Shown: positions 24,146 through 31,711 of the stretch, piece after piece
Position numbering within the stretch: position 1 is the first letter of the stretch
Layout: every line of letters begins with the position of its first letter
Virus record (IMG/VR): IMGVR_UViG_3300037246_000486
Coordinates: 1-61,995 of that record
Source of the DNA: a virus
DNA: 61,995 nucleotides
Reading direction: 5' to 3' (one strand)
Made by a program: the position numbers and the translations under genes
The notes under the pieces: model-generated
What the model was told of the DNA's origin: nothing
Database searches by the model: none
Seen by the model: the letters and a program-made list of their open reading frames with translations, nothing else

Positions 24146-24191
24146 TATTGTCCGATTGTGCTTGTGCCACCCAGGCTCGAGCCTATATAAT
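24146..24191 (+). promoter_or_regulatory. Early promoter P2 (near-consensus -10)
   Basis: The variant upstream box TATTGTCCGATTGTGC (24146-24161) abuts the -35 box TTGTGC (24162-24167). An 18-bp spacer separates it from a perfect TATAAT (24186-24191). Unlike its relatives it has no ATG 7 nt after the -10 box. It may initiate a short leader RNA or act in tandem with P3, about 100 bp downstream. Confidence 0.75.
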
Positions 24192-24248
24192 AGGGTAGAG
24201 AGCCGGGATCCGTCTCACGACGTTTGAACCCCTCGAAATACTTTCACC

Positions 24249-24293
24249 TATTGTCCGAATGTGCTTGAGCCCGGACGCCCCAGATAGGACAAT
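24249..24293 (+). promoter_or_regulatory. Early promoter P3
   Basis: The upstream box TATTGTCCGAATGTGC (24249-24264) abuts the -35 box TTGAGC (24265-24270), followed by a 17-bp spacer and the -10 box GACAAT (24288-24293). An ATG lies at 24300, exactly 7 nt downstream, followed by a CACACACACACA tract. Confidence 0.8.
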
Positions 24294-24299
24294 GTCTAC

Positions 24300-24338
24300 A
24301 TGGTAGTTCACACACACACAGGAGCGGCACATGTATAA
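24300..24338 (+). CDS. Leader ORF at the predicted start of the P3 transcript
   Basis: Twelve codons starting at the predicted first base of the mRNA: MVVHTHTGAAHV, then TAA. It overlaps the ATG of the next gene by eight bases in another frame, so termination here could deliver ribosomes to that start. It may be a translation-coupling leader rather than a functional peptide. Confidence 0.4.
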   Translation: MVVHTHTGAAHV

Positions 24339-24582
24339 CGCAAAGGCATACAGGTTGGTCCAGTTGGATGGTCGCGGTCCCTGGGAGTCCAGTCCCCGCC
24401 GCACCGTCACCACCATCTCCGGGCAGGAGTGGTTGGCCGAAACCTTCGCAGTCGTCCTCCGGGCGTTCGGGTCCGCAGGGGGCGTCGATGGCGTCACCGA
24501 GCAGGCCCAGTACCAGGACGCCCGTGAGCGGTGGTGGGACATGTCACCCGAAGAAGTTTCGACGTTCATCGACAACGTCTAG
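24331..24582 (+). CDS. Small early hypothetical protein
   Basis: An 83-residue soluble protein with a GGAG site. It contains TVTTISGQEWLAETFAVVL and a C-terminal DMSPEEVSTFIDNV helix. No known domain is visible. It is transcribed from P3 after a CA-rich leader. Confidence 0.65.
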   Translation: MYNAKAYRLVQLDGRGPWESSPRRTVTTISGQEWLAETFAVVLRAFGSAGGVDGVTEQAQYQDARERWWDMSPEEVSTFIDNV

Positions 24583-24647
24583 GTCCACCGCCCCCGGGCA
24601 ACCGGGGGCACCACCCCACCCCGTTCACACACACACGGAGAAGCACA

Positions 24648-24893
24648 ATGGCAAATCGGATCAGTGTCAACCTGGAGGCGCAGGAGGTCGTGGACACCCT
24701 GGCCGCCGAGCTTCACGAGTTCCGCAACATCAACTTCAACGCCGGGGACCTGGAGCCCCTGGTCGCCAAGCTCCGGGAAGCCGCGGCCGAGCTGTCCGTC
24801 GCCGCCCGGCACCTGGTGGTGGCTGCCGCCGAGGACAAGGTGGTGGACCCCAACACCGTGGCATGGATCACCAGGCCGGGCCACCAGGCCTGA
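24648..24893 (+). CDS. Small early helical protein
   Basis: An 81-residue, largely helical acidic protein (VNLEAQEVVDTLAAELHEFR, ELSVAARHLVVAAAED). Its leader also carries a CACACACAC tract before GGAGAAG. The segment NINFNAGDLEPLVAKL resembles QVNVNASDVQAFLELLE in the protein at 25826, so the two are probably distant paralogues. Function unknown. Confidence 0.65.
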   Translation: MANRISVNLEAQEVVDTLAAELHEFRNINFNAGDLEPLVAKLREAAAELSVAARHLVVAAAEDKVVDPNTVAWITRPGHQA

Positions 24894-24899
24894 CCACCA

Positions 24900-24957
24900 G
24901 GCAGCAAGCCTCCGGGTGGTGGTGGATGGGCCACCTCTCCCGGGGGTCTTTTTTTGT
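24900..24957 (+). terminator. Probable intrinsic terminator
   Basis: A GC-rich imperfect hairpin with CCGGGTGGTGG and CCACCTCTCCCGGGGG as partial arms is followed by TCTTTTTTT (to 24957). It closes the P3 transcript. Confidence 0.7.
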
Positions 24958-25055
24958 CGGTCGCCGACCGACCGCAGCCTGGACCCGGGCCCACCCCTAT
25001 TATACCAGCTCGATCCTCGAGACCCAAGCCTATTCGTCCCCGAAGAAACCTCCGT

Positions 25056-25101
25056 TATTTCCGAGATATTGGTTGAGACCTGGTGCCCGATCCATGACAA
25101 T
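25056..25101 (+). promoter_or_regulatory. Early promoter P4
   Basis: TATTTCCGAGATA (25056-25068) is identical to the box in P1, with the same 4-nt gap to the -35 box TTGAGA (25073-25078). A 17-bp spacer leads to the -10 box GACAAT (25096-25101), and the ATG of the next ORF is 7 nt further on. Confidence 0.8.
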
Positions 25102-25107
25102 CAGTAC

Positions 25108-25305
25108 ATGGTAATCACACACACCAACCTGGTTGCGAGCACGGGGGTCGGGAAGGAGCAGACCTCGCGGGAGATGGGGCAGGCCGAGCCACTAGTTGAG
25201 TCTCGGTGGAGTTGGGGCCTGTTGCGGAGTGACACCGATGCAGACCGTCCCGCGGCACCCGACCTTCGTGCCCGCCACCAGGTTGACCACAAGGAGCAAA
25301 GCTAA
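25108..25305 (+). CDS. Small early protein, probably leaderless
   Basis: 65 residues starting MVITHTNLVASTG exactly at the predicted P4 start site with no Shine-Dalgarno. The TAA overlaps the next ATG (TAATG). The composition is mixed and the reading frame is only moderately typical of the genome, so it may serve partly to couple translation of the following gene. Function unknown. Confidence 0.5.
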   Translation: MVITHTNLVASTGVGKEQTSREMGQAEPLVESRWSWGLLRSDTDADRPAAPDLRARHQVDHKEQS

Positions 25306-25661
25306 TGCCGTACATCAGCCGCTGGCAAGCACCCGCAGTCTTCCATGTCGTCCGTGCAGCTGGGGACTCCGAGCCCACCGTCACCTTCTACCACGCCTAC
25401 AAAGGCGAGCACCAGCAGTCCTTCTGGTTCAACGCCGACTCCGCCCAGTACGAGGGCGACATCGGCCCGTTCGACTTTGACATCCGCCAGGTGGCCAAGG
25501 AGTTGGGCATGAACGCTCCCCGGGACGAGGATGACATGCGCCTCATGCTGGAGCACATCGTGTGCGAGTGGCAGCAGGGCATGTCCGTCCAGGACGACCG
25601 GTTGCGTGCAGCCCTTCGGCGCGCGTGCAGGTTGGCCGGACCGGACAGCTCGGGCCGGTAG
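25305..25661 (+). CDS. Early hypothetical protein
   Basis: A 118-residue acidic alpha/beta protein (WQAPAVFHVVRAAGDSEPTV, DDMRLMLEHIVCEWQQGMS). The start overlaps the preceding stop. No motif is recognised. A perfect terminator follows. Confidence 0.65.
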   Translation: MPYISRWQAPAVFHVVRAAGDSEPTVTFYHAYKGEHQQSFWFNADSAQYEGDIGPFDFDIRQVAKELGMNAPRDEDDMRLMLEHIVCEWQQGMSVQDDRLRAALRRACRLAGPDSSGR

Positions 25662-25686
25662 GTTCCCACCGCCCCCTCGGGGACGG

Positions 25687-25731
25687 GCCCCCAGGTACCC
25701 AGGGCATCGGGTACCTGGGGGCATTTCTTTT
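25687..25731 (+). terminator. Rho-independent terminator
   Basis: A perfect 14-bp stem, GCCCCCAGGTACCC (25687-25700) with GGGTACCTGGGGGC (25709-25722), encloses an 8-nt loop. A T-rich tail runs to 25731. Promoter P5 starts nine bases later. Confidence 0.92.
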
Positions 25732-25739
25732 GCCTACGT

Positions 25740-25786
25740 TATTTCTGAGATAAGGGCTGGTGCCGGGTGGGCCCAGGTGGCACAAT
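25740..25786 (+). promoter_or_regulatory. Early promoter P5
   Basis: TATTTCTGAGATA (25740-25752), -35 TGGTGC (25758-25763), 17-bp spacer and -10 CACAAT (25781-25786) are followed by an ATG 7 nt later (25793). It closely matches P6 over its whole length. Confidence 0.78.
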
Positions 25787-25825
25787 AGGGATATGGAAAT
25801 CACACACACACCGCAGGAGCAGGAC

Positions 25826-26311
25826 ATGAGCACCAACACACCAGACGCGCAGATGCGAAACGAGTTTATCGAGCTGGCCGACGACGTGGCCCAGGTGGTC
25901 AACGAGCACCGGCAGGTCAACGTCAACGCCTCGGACGTCCAGGCATTCCTGGAGCTCCTGGAGCGCACCGCCACCCAGGTCCGGGACATGCAGTACGCCG
26001 TCATCACCCGCAACATCGACCGGCACCTGGCGGAGCAGGCCGCAACCGAAGAGGACAACGCCGGCCTGGAGGACGAACCCCTCGGCCCCCTGGCCCCTCC
26101 CTTGGAGGACATGCTGCTGTTCGACTACGGCACGATGGAGCTGCACTTTCGCCGCAGTGATGGTTGCTACGTCATCACCAGCCCACGCCGCGACCGTATG
26201 GTGTTCGGGTCGGACGCACTGGACGAGGCCTGCAACGCCTTCGCCGATCACGCTGGGTGCTCCCCGGTGGCCGTCCTCGAGCAGGCCGTAGCCCGGACCG
26301 AAGGTGCCTGA
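25826..26311 (+). CDS. Early hypothetical protein
   Basis: 161 residues from the ATG preceded by CAGGAGCAGG. The same frame is open from ATG 25793, the predicted P5 start site, which would add eleven residues (MEITHTPQEQD). Both forms may be made. The N-terminal helix (FIELADDVAQVVNEHRQVNV) resembles the small protein at 24648. The C-terminal half is an alpha/beta domain (MELHFRRSDGCYVITSPRRD). Function unknown. It directly precedes the helicase gene. Confidence 0.65.
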   Translation: MSTNTPDAQMRNEFIELADDVAQVVNEHRQVNVNASDVQAFLELLERTATQVRDMQYAVITRNIDRHLAEQAATEEDNAGLEDEPLGPLAPPLEDMLLFDYGTMELHFRRSDGCYVITSPRRDRMVFGSDALDEACNAFADHAGCSPVAVLEQAVARTEGA

Positions 26312-26312
26312 G

Positions 26313-28772
26313 ATGACCACCGCCACCGCCGGCCAGTACCCAGAGTTGATGGAAGCCATCCGGGCCATCCGGGCCGTCTGCGACGGGGCCCACCGCAACG
26401 ACGGGGTGGGGTTCACCGTCCAGCACGCCCGCATGGGGAAGGAGCTGGCCGCCAGGGCCGAGTGGACCCACGACCTAGCCCTGGAGGCCTACGCCATCCT
26501 GGCCACCTACCAGCACACGCAGCTGCCCGGGTTCGGGTTGGACTACGACACCCTCCTGTGCCCGGTCAGGTCCGACCAGGACGTCGCGTGGAGGCCCATG
26601 ACCAACGAGGAACGTCGCGCGGCATTCCCCGCCAAGAAGGTGTTCGGATCCGTGCAGCTCAGGGACGACCAGTTCGTGGTGCGCTTCCCCTACGAGCCCA
26701 CCTTTGTCGACAAGGTCCGGTCCATGAAGGGCCGCACCTGGAACCGACCCCACGCCCAGGCCTGGACCGTGGAGCCCAGCTTCGGCAACGTCACCATCCT
26801 CCTGACGATGGTGAACGGATGGGACATGACCCCCGAGGTGGTGGACCTGATGCACCAGGTCAACGAGGCCGGGCCGACCCCGGCGGACCTGCCCCCGGAG
26901 TTCAACATCGAGCTCGAACGGGACGAGGATGGGGAACCCCAGCTTTGGATCATGAGGTGGGACCGGGAGGACCCCCAGTTCGACGAGCGCAAGTCCGCAG
27001 TGAAGGCAGTCACCGGTCGCCGGTGGGATGCCAAGGCGTTCAGGTGGACGGCTCCCATCTCCGCCACCACCGCCACCGAGATCCAGGAGGTCTGTGCCGC
27101 AACCGGTATGGACATCTCCGAGGAAGCCCTGGCGGTCGCCCACTCCTTTGAGGAACGGGCGGACGCCCTGCTCCTGGCGTCCAGGCTGGACGACGCCGAC
27201 CTGGTGGTGGAGGGCTTCGCCGAGGGCCTGGAGCTCATGCCATTCCAGCGGGCAGGTGTCGCCTTCGGGTTGGCCGTACCCCGGTTCATCCTGGGGGACG
27301 AGATGGGACTAGGCAAAACCATCCAGGCCCTCGCGCTACTTCAGAAGCGCAGGTCCTATCCCGCCCTGGTCATCTGCCCGGCGTCGGTGAAGCTCCAGTG
27401 GGTGGAAGAACTGACCAAGTGGTTGCCCGGGATCACGGTGGACTACCTCCGGTCCCGCAGCGACTACGGGCTCCTCACCCAGCCCGATGTCCTGGTGGTC
27501 AACTACGACCTCCTCATCACCGTGCCACTGAAGGGCGACGACGGGGAGAAGGTCCTGGACAAGAACGGCAAACAGAAGCGGGTCAACAGCAACGCCCTCG
27601 AGTCCGTCCTCAACCTGGACTGGGAAGCCGTGGTGGTGGACGAGCTCCACTATGTGAAGAACCCGAAGGCCCACCGCACCATGTCGATCAAGAAGATCGT
27701 CAAACGCCTGGCGCCGGATGCCCCGGTCATGTTGCTGTCCGGTACGCCAATCAAGTCCCGCCCGGTGGAGCTGGTCGAACCCCTGAAGATCATCGGCGTG
27801 TTCAACGAGGCGTTCGGTGGGTGGAACAACTTTGTCCAGACCTACTGCGGCGCATACCAGAACGGGTTCGGGTGGAGCACGGGCGGGTCCAGCAACCTCA
27901 CCGAGCTCGGGGACAAGCTGCGCAGCACCTGTATGATCCGCCGGTTGAAAAAAGAGGTCCAGGAGGAACTGCCCGAGAAGACCAGGGTGCGGACCGTGGT
28001 GGAGATGACCAACCCCGCCAAGTACAGGGCGGCCGAGGACGACGTTATTGCCTACTACGCCGACCGGAAGCTCCAGGACAAAGAGTTTCTCGTTACCTTG
28101 GAGGGGCTGACCCCGGACGAGAAGGACCAGGCCCGGAACGCCCGGCGGTTGTCGGTGGCATACAAGGCCCGCCAGGCCGAGGCACTGGTTCGGATCAATG
28201 CCCTGCGCGGGCTGGTGGGGGAGCTCAAGGTCAAGGCGGTAATCGCCTGGGTGAAGGACTGGCTCGAGGTCAGCGAGGGTAAGCTGGTCATGTTCGCCCA
28301 CCATGTCCGGGTCCAGGCCGCACTCGCGGAAGCGTTCGGGGACCAGGCGGTCGCCCTGCGCGGTGGCATGACCGCCACCGCCAAGAAGCAGGCGATTGAT
28401 ACCTTTATGCAGGACGACAGCGTCCGGGTCTTCGTGGCGTCCCTGGGCGCTGGTGGTACCGGCATCGACGGGCTGCAACGGGTGGCCGACACCGTAGCCT
28501 TCGTGGAGTACGCCTGGACCCCGGGCGAGATGCAGCAGGCCGAGGACCGGGTGCACCGGATGTTCCAGGACAGCGACTCAGTTGTCATTCACCACTTCGT
28601 TGCCGTGGACACCATCGACGTCGACTTCCAGGAGACGCTCGCAGCCAAGCAGCTCGTCCTGGACGCGGTGCTCGGTGACGGGGACAACGAAGAACAGGCG
28701 GCCAAGGCCAGGGGCGCGAACGTGTTCGGCGCAATCGAGCGCGCGCTGCGGGCCAAGGCGGAGGGAGTGTAG
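26313..28772 (+). CDS. SNF2-family helicase, SMARCAL1/HARP-like
   Basis: An 819-residue superfamily 2 ATPase. Two HARP-like segments lie N-terminal to the motor: residues about 120-155 (VRSMKGRTWNRPHAQAW) and about 210-250 (KAVTGRRWDAKAFRWTAP). Motor motifs are intact: Walker A DEMGLGKT (about 330), motif II VVDELH (about 443), motif III LLSGTP (about 474), motif V region ASLGAGGTGIDGLQ and motif VI QAEDRVHRMFQ (about 742). HARP-SNF2 enzymes anneal ssDNA coated by single-strand binding protein and remodel forks. A role in phage replication or recombination-dependent repair is likely. The ATG at 26313 lies one base after the preceding TGA. Confidence 0.92.
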   Translation: MTTATAGQYPELMEAIRAIRAVCDGAHRNDGVGFTVQHARMGKELAARAEWTHDLALEAYAILATYQHTQLPGFGLDYDTLLCPVRSDQDVAWRPMTNEERRAAFPAKKVFGSVQLRDDQFVVRFPYEPTFVDKVRSMKGRTWNRPHAQAWTVEPSFGNVTILLTMVNGWDMTPEVVDLMHQVNEAGPTPADLPPEFNIELERDEDGEPQLWIMRWDREDPQFDERKSAVKAVTGRRWDAKAFRWTAPISATTATEIQEVCAATGMDISEEALAVAHSFEERADALLLASRLDDADLVVEGFAEGLELMPFQRAGVAFGLAVPRFILGDEMGLGKTIQALALLQKRRSYPALVICPASVKLQWVEELTKWLPGITVDYLRSRSDYGLLTQPDVLVVNYDLLITVPLKGDDGEKVLDKNGKQKRVNSNALESVLNLDWEAVVVDELHYVKNPKAHRTMSIKKIVKRLAPDAPVMLLSGTPIKSRPVELVEPLKIIGVFNEAFGGWNNFVQTYCGAYQNGFGWSTGGSSNLTELGDKLRSTCMIRRLKKEVQEELPEKTRVRTVVEMTNPAKYRAAEDDVIAYYADRKLQDKEFLVTLEGLTPDEKDQARNARRLSVAYKARQAEALVRINALRGLVGELKVKAVIAWVKDWLEVSEGKLVMFAHHVRVQAALAEAFGDQAVALRGGMTATAKKQAIDTFMQDDSVRVFVASLGAGGTGIDGLQRVADTVAFVEYAWTPGEMQQAEDRVHRMFQDSDSVVIHHFVAVDTIDVDFQETLAAKQLVLDAVLGDGDNEEQAAKARGANVFGAIERALRAKAEGV

Positions 28773-28807
28773 TCATGGGGCTGGACCCCGGTAGTGAGGG
28801 CCTACAT

Positions 28808-28854
28808 TATTTCTGAGATATGGGCTGGTGGTGCGTGGGCCCAGGTGGCACACT
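28808..28854 (+). promoter_or_regulatory. Early promoter P6
   Basis: TATTTCTGAGATA (28808-28820), -35 TGGTGG (28826-28831), 17-bp spacer and -10 CACACT (28849-28854) are followed by an ATG at 28861, again 7 nt downstream. It is nearly identical to P5, suggesting duplication. Confidence 0.75.
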
Positions 28855-28860
28855 ACCGGT

Positions 28861-28908
28861 ATGCGAGATCACACACACCACACACACCGCGGAGGACACA
28901 CACAATGA
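28861..28908 (+). CDS. Leader ORF at the predicted start of the P6 transcript
   Basis: Fifteen codons, MRDHTHHTHRGGHTQ, end in TGA overlapping the ATG of the next gene (ATGA). The His/Thr repeat is simply the reading of the CACACA tract. Its precise coupling to the next start suggests a regulatory or ribosome-loading role. Confidence 0.4.
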   Translation: MRDHTHHTHRGGHTQ

Positions 28909-29930
28909 GCCGTCCAGACTTGCTTGAGAAGTTGGCCAAGGTCATGGCCCTGATGGACTCCCCCAACGAGGGTGAGGCTGCCGCAGCTGCAGCCCACCTC
29001 GCCCGCCTCCTGGAGAAGCACAACCTGGAGATGGCCGACCTGGAAGCGGCAGGACAGGATGCTCCCAAGGTCGAGAAGGGCTCCGCCGTCAAACTGTCGA
29101 ACAACCCGATGTCGGATCCCACCATCAAGTGGAAGGTCCACCTGGGTGAGGCAGTCGCCGAGCACTTCTACTGCTTCGCCCTGACCTCCTACGACGACGA
29201 CCGGATCCAGTTCATCGGTCGCCGGGAGAACCTGGACAGCCTGGAGCTCCTGTACGAGTGGTTCATCAAGCAGATCAAACGCCTCGCCAAGGACGAACGT
29301 CGGGTCCACCTCGAACTGACCGGTGATGACGTCCCGGGCATCCGCTGGCAGATGGCATTCGCCGAGGGTTGCATCGAACGCCTGCGGGAACGCCTGTACG
29401 ACGAGCGGGAGCGGCACGCCACCAAGCAGTCCACCGGCCTGGTCGTTTCGCACAGCAATGAGATCAACGACTTCATGGAAGATGACATGGGGTACCGCCG
29501 GGACGGTCGTAAGACCAAGCGGCAGCAGGAACGTGAGCAGGAGTGGAAGGACACCATTGCCCGCAAGGCCGAACTGCTGGCCTCCGACCCCGCCGAGTAC
29601 TACCGGCAGTATCCCCTCGAGCATCCTGACAAGGTTGCCGAACAGGAGATGCAGGACGCAGCCCGTGCCAAGCGCCGGGACGCCAAGGAGCGCCGCAACG
29701 AGGGTCGCCGTCGCCGGTACCGTGAGGCCAAGGACGGTCTGCGGGACCTGGCCGGTGTCGATGCCGGTACGTTCGGCGGGGACAACTGGGGTGGCCGTAC
29801 CGACTGGGTAGCCGAGGACCAGAAGAACGCGGCCGAGGCTGCCGGGTACCGCAAGGGCGACGACGTCAACCTGCGGCCCCACCTGGACGGGGACGACCCC
29901 GCACGTAAGGGCCTGAAGGAGGGCAGCTAG
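28905..29930 (+). CDS. DUF2786-domain protein
   Basis: A 341-residue protein with a GGAGGA site in the CA-rich leader. Residues 1-45 (LLEKLAKVMALMDSPNEGEA, then HLARLLEKHNLEMADL) match the DUF2786 helical signature found in many phages. The middle is alpha/beta and contains SYDDDRIQFIGRRENLDSLE. The last 130 residues are a highly charged Arg/Lys/Glu helix (DAARAKRRDAKERRNEGRRR). The biochemical role of this family is not established. Confidence 0.8.
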   Translation: MSRPDLLEKLAKVMALMDSPNEGEAAAAAAHLARLLEKHNLEMADLEAAGQDAPKVEKGSAVKLSNNPMSDPTIKWKVHLGEAVAEHFYCFALTSYDDDRIQFIGRRENLDSLELLYEWFIKQIKRLAKDERRVHLELTGDDVPGIRWQMAFAEGCIERLRERLYDERERHATKQSTGLVVSHSNEINDFMEDDMGYRRDGRKTKRQQEREQEWKDTIARKAELLASDPAEYYRQYPLEHPDKVAEQEMQDAARAKRRDAKERRNEGRRRRYREAKDGLRDLAGVDAGTFGGDNWGGRTDWVAEDQKNAAEAAGYRKGDDVNLRPHLDGDDPARKGLKEGS

Positions 29931-29932
29931 TC

Positions 29933-30232
29933 ATGGACGTGATCACGTACACCAGGACGGTCTACTACGGTGCCGGCCACCAGGTCCGGGCAGTGGAGCT
30001 CTGGGAGGTCATGCCCACCTTCGTCCAGGCCACCACCTGGATGGAGTGGGACGCCCGCCCCACCGCCCGACCCGGGACCAAGGGTGGGCACACCACCAAG
30101 CGGACCGAGACGGTCGTCGCCGACGTCACCCCAGACGAGGGCCGGGCCATCGTGGACATCATGGTCAAGGCCCGGGTGCGTGCCGGGTACACCGACGCCA
30201 CCACGCCGATGGGAGTGACGCATAAGACATGA
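29933..30232 (+). CDS. Small hypothetical protein
   Basis: A 99-residue protein starting two bases after the preceding stop. It has RTVYYGAGHQVRAVELWEVM and VVADVTPDEGRAIVDIMVKA segments and looks like a compact alpha/beta fold. Function unknown. Confidence 0.6.
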   Translation: MDVITYTRTVYYGAGHQVRAVELWEVMPTFVQATTWMEWDARPTARPGTKGGHTTKRTETVVADVTPDEGRAIVDIMVKARVRAGYTDATTPMGVTHKT

Positions 30233-30261
30233 TCGCAGTTCCACCAGGCGGACAGGGGCTG

Positions 30262-30290
30262 GCCCCGGGGAGTGTGTGCCCCGGGGCTTG
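30262..30290 (+). terminator. GC-rich hairpin, possible attenuator or processing site
   Basis: GCCCCGGGG and CCCCGGGGC arms (9 bp) enclose an 8-nt loop. No T-run follows (CTTGTCCC), so it is not a convincing full terminator. It lies in the 86-bp gap between 30232 and 30319. Confidence 0.4.
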
Positions 30291-30318
30291 TCCCGTCTAC
30301 CGCAAGTAGGAGGTAAAT

Positions 30319-30789
30319 ATGGACAGCATGTTCAAGGTGGTCCAGGAGCGCATCGCAGATGCGCTGGAACGGATCGCCCTTGGCCTGGAGCTCGGACCCG
30401 AGTCCAGGACGATCAACGTCTACATGGACGGTAAGCTCCTGACCGCGCAACTGGTCAAGGAGATGCCCCGGGTACTGGCGGACCGGCGTAAGGTGGCCCC
30501 GCCCCAACGGTCAGACCTCCGCAGGGAGCGTACGGCCGTGGAGAAGCTGGAGGTGCGGTACCCCGGGCTCCTCAAGGCGTGTAAGCGCCGGGTGAAGCTG
30601 GGATCGGTGTGGCACCGGAAGGCCGGCAAGGCTGGGGTCATGGTCGTGAAGGTCGTTGGCCGCGGGGTGACCCACGCCATCCTGACACACCGGGGCACCG
30701 GCCGTGAGAGCCGGACCCGGTACGACTACTTCGACGTCAACGTCCCTGGATGTAAAGGGCAATGGCGGAAGGGAGAGCCAAGCAAATGA
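30319..30789 (+). CDS. Hypothetical protein sharing a module with the tape-measure C-terminus
   Basis: A 156-residue basic protein with a strong TAGGAGGT site. Residues about 34-55 (TINVYMDGKLLTAQLVKEMP) match the last 30 residues of the tape measure, and 27 bases (30452-30478) are identical to 16195-16221. The remainder is basic (KRRVKLGSVWHRKAGKAGVM) and could bind nucleic acid. Function unknown. It is coupled to the exonuclease gene by ATGA. Confidence 0.65.
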   Translation: MDSMFKVVQERIADALERIALGLELGPESRTINVYMDGKLLTAQLVKEMPRVLADRRKVAPPQRSDLRRERTAVEKLEVRYPGLLKACKRRVKLGSVWHRKAGKAGVMVVKVVGRGVTHAILTHRGTGRESRTRYDYFDVNVPGCKGQWRKGEPSK

Positions 30790-31646
30790 GCGGCATGGTG
30801 ACACCAGACGACCCGAACCGGATGGAGAAGATGCGGGTGGTGTCCATCGACACCGAGACGGTCCCGGACCCGGACTGGCTGGCATACAAGTCCACCGGGT
30901 TCGAACCGTTCGACCTGGTCCGGTACCTGAAGAAGATGAAGCGGGTGGAGCTGAGCGTCCTGGCCAGCTCCTGGGGGATCGACCCCAAGCCCTTCAAGAA
31001 CGCCGGGGACTTGATGTCCGAGCTCAACCGGGTGGCCCCCACCCTGGACGAGGGTGACCCCGGGTACCCCGAACTGATTGCCCTGTACGACAACCACGAC
31101 GCCGACCAGGGGGACGGCCTACTGCGGTCCGCTGTTCAGTACCGGGCCATGGCTTCCAAGATCGTGGCGGTCGGTTGCGCGTCCTACTACGGGGGCGCGG
31201 AGGACCCCGACCCGGACAGGACGTTCGCCGTGGCAGGAGACGACGAGGCCGAGCTCATTCGGTCCATCTTTGACATGGTGGACGGGGCTGACGTCGTGAC
31301 CGGGTTCAACCTGTACGGGTACGACCAACCTATGCTCCGCTGGCGGGCTTGCCTGCTGGGTGTCGAGTTGCCGAAGAAGCTGTGGAAGTTCCGCAGGTAC
31401 TCGGACTGGCCGTGCTGCGACACCATGTACGAGCTGGGCAACTGGGAGCCACACCCGAAGGGTACCCTCGAGGAGTGGGCCTGGCGGTTCGGGGTGGAGG
31501 CCCCGGCCATCACGGACTTCAGGGAGATCATCCTCTGGTACCAGGCCCAGGACTGGAACGCCCTACGTGCTCACGTCCTCCAGGACGCCATGAGCGCCGG
31601 GGCTTTGTACCACCGCATCGAACCGGCCTTACACCAGCCGGGGTAG
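30786..31646 (+). CDS. DnaQ/PolB-like 3'-5' exonuclease
   Basis: A 286-residue protein. Exo I is VVSIDTETV (Asp and Glu around residues 22-24). Exo II is TGFNLYGYDQPMLR (around 172-183). The C-terminus LRAHVLQDAMSAGALY supplies the Exo III aspartate region. The arrangement and length fit the predicted PolB-like 3'-5' exonuclease family found in phage replication modules. It could proofread, process ends or support recombination. The ATG at 30786 overlaps the preceding stop. Confidence 0.82.
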   Translation: MSGMVTPDDPNRMEKMRVVSIDTETVPDPDWLAYKSTGFEPFDLVRYLKKMKRVELSVLASSWGIDPKPFKNAGDLMSELNRVAPTLDEGDPGYPELIALYDNHDADQGDGLLRSAVQYRAMASKIVAVGCASYYGGAEDPDPDRTFAVAGDDEAELIRSIFDMVDGADVVTGFNLYGYDQPMLRWRACLLGVELPKKLWKFRRYSDWPCCDTMYELGNWEPHPKGTLEEWAWRFGVEAPAITDFREIILWYQAQDWNALRAHVLQDAMSAGALYHRIEPALHQPG

Positions 31647-31671
31647 ACCGAGGTATGCGGTCGTGTATAGT
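31644..31671 (+). promoter_or_regulatory. Possible promoter before the small leader ORF
   Basis: A good -10 box TATAGT (31666-31671) is preceded by TG one base out of the extended position. The best -35 candidate is only TAGACC at 31644-31649. It is a different type from the P1-P6 family. Confidence 0.45.
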
Positions 31672-31711
31672 AGGCACCAACGAGTCAGGACCAACGGCGA
31701 AGGGAGGCAGC

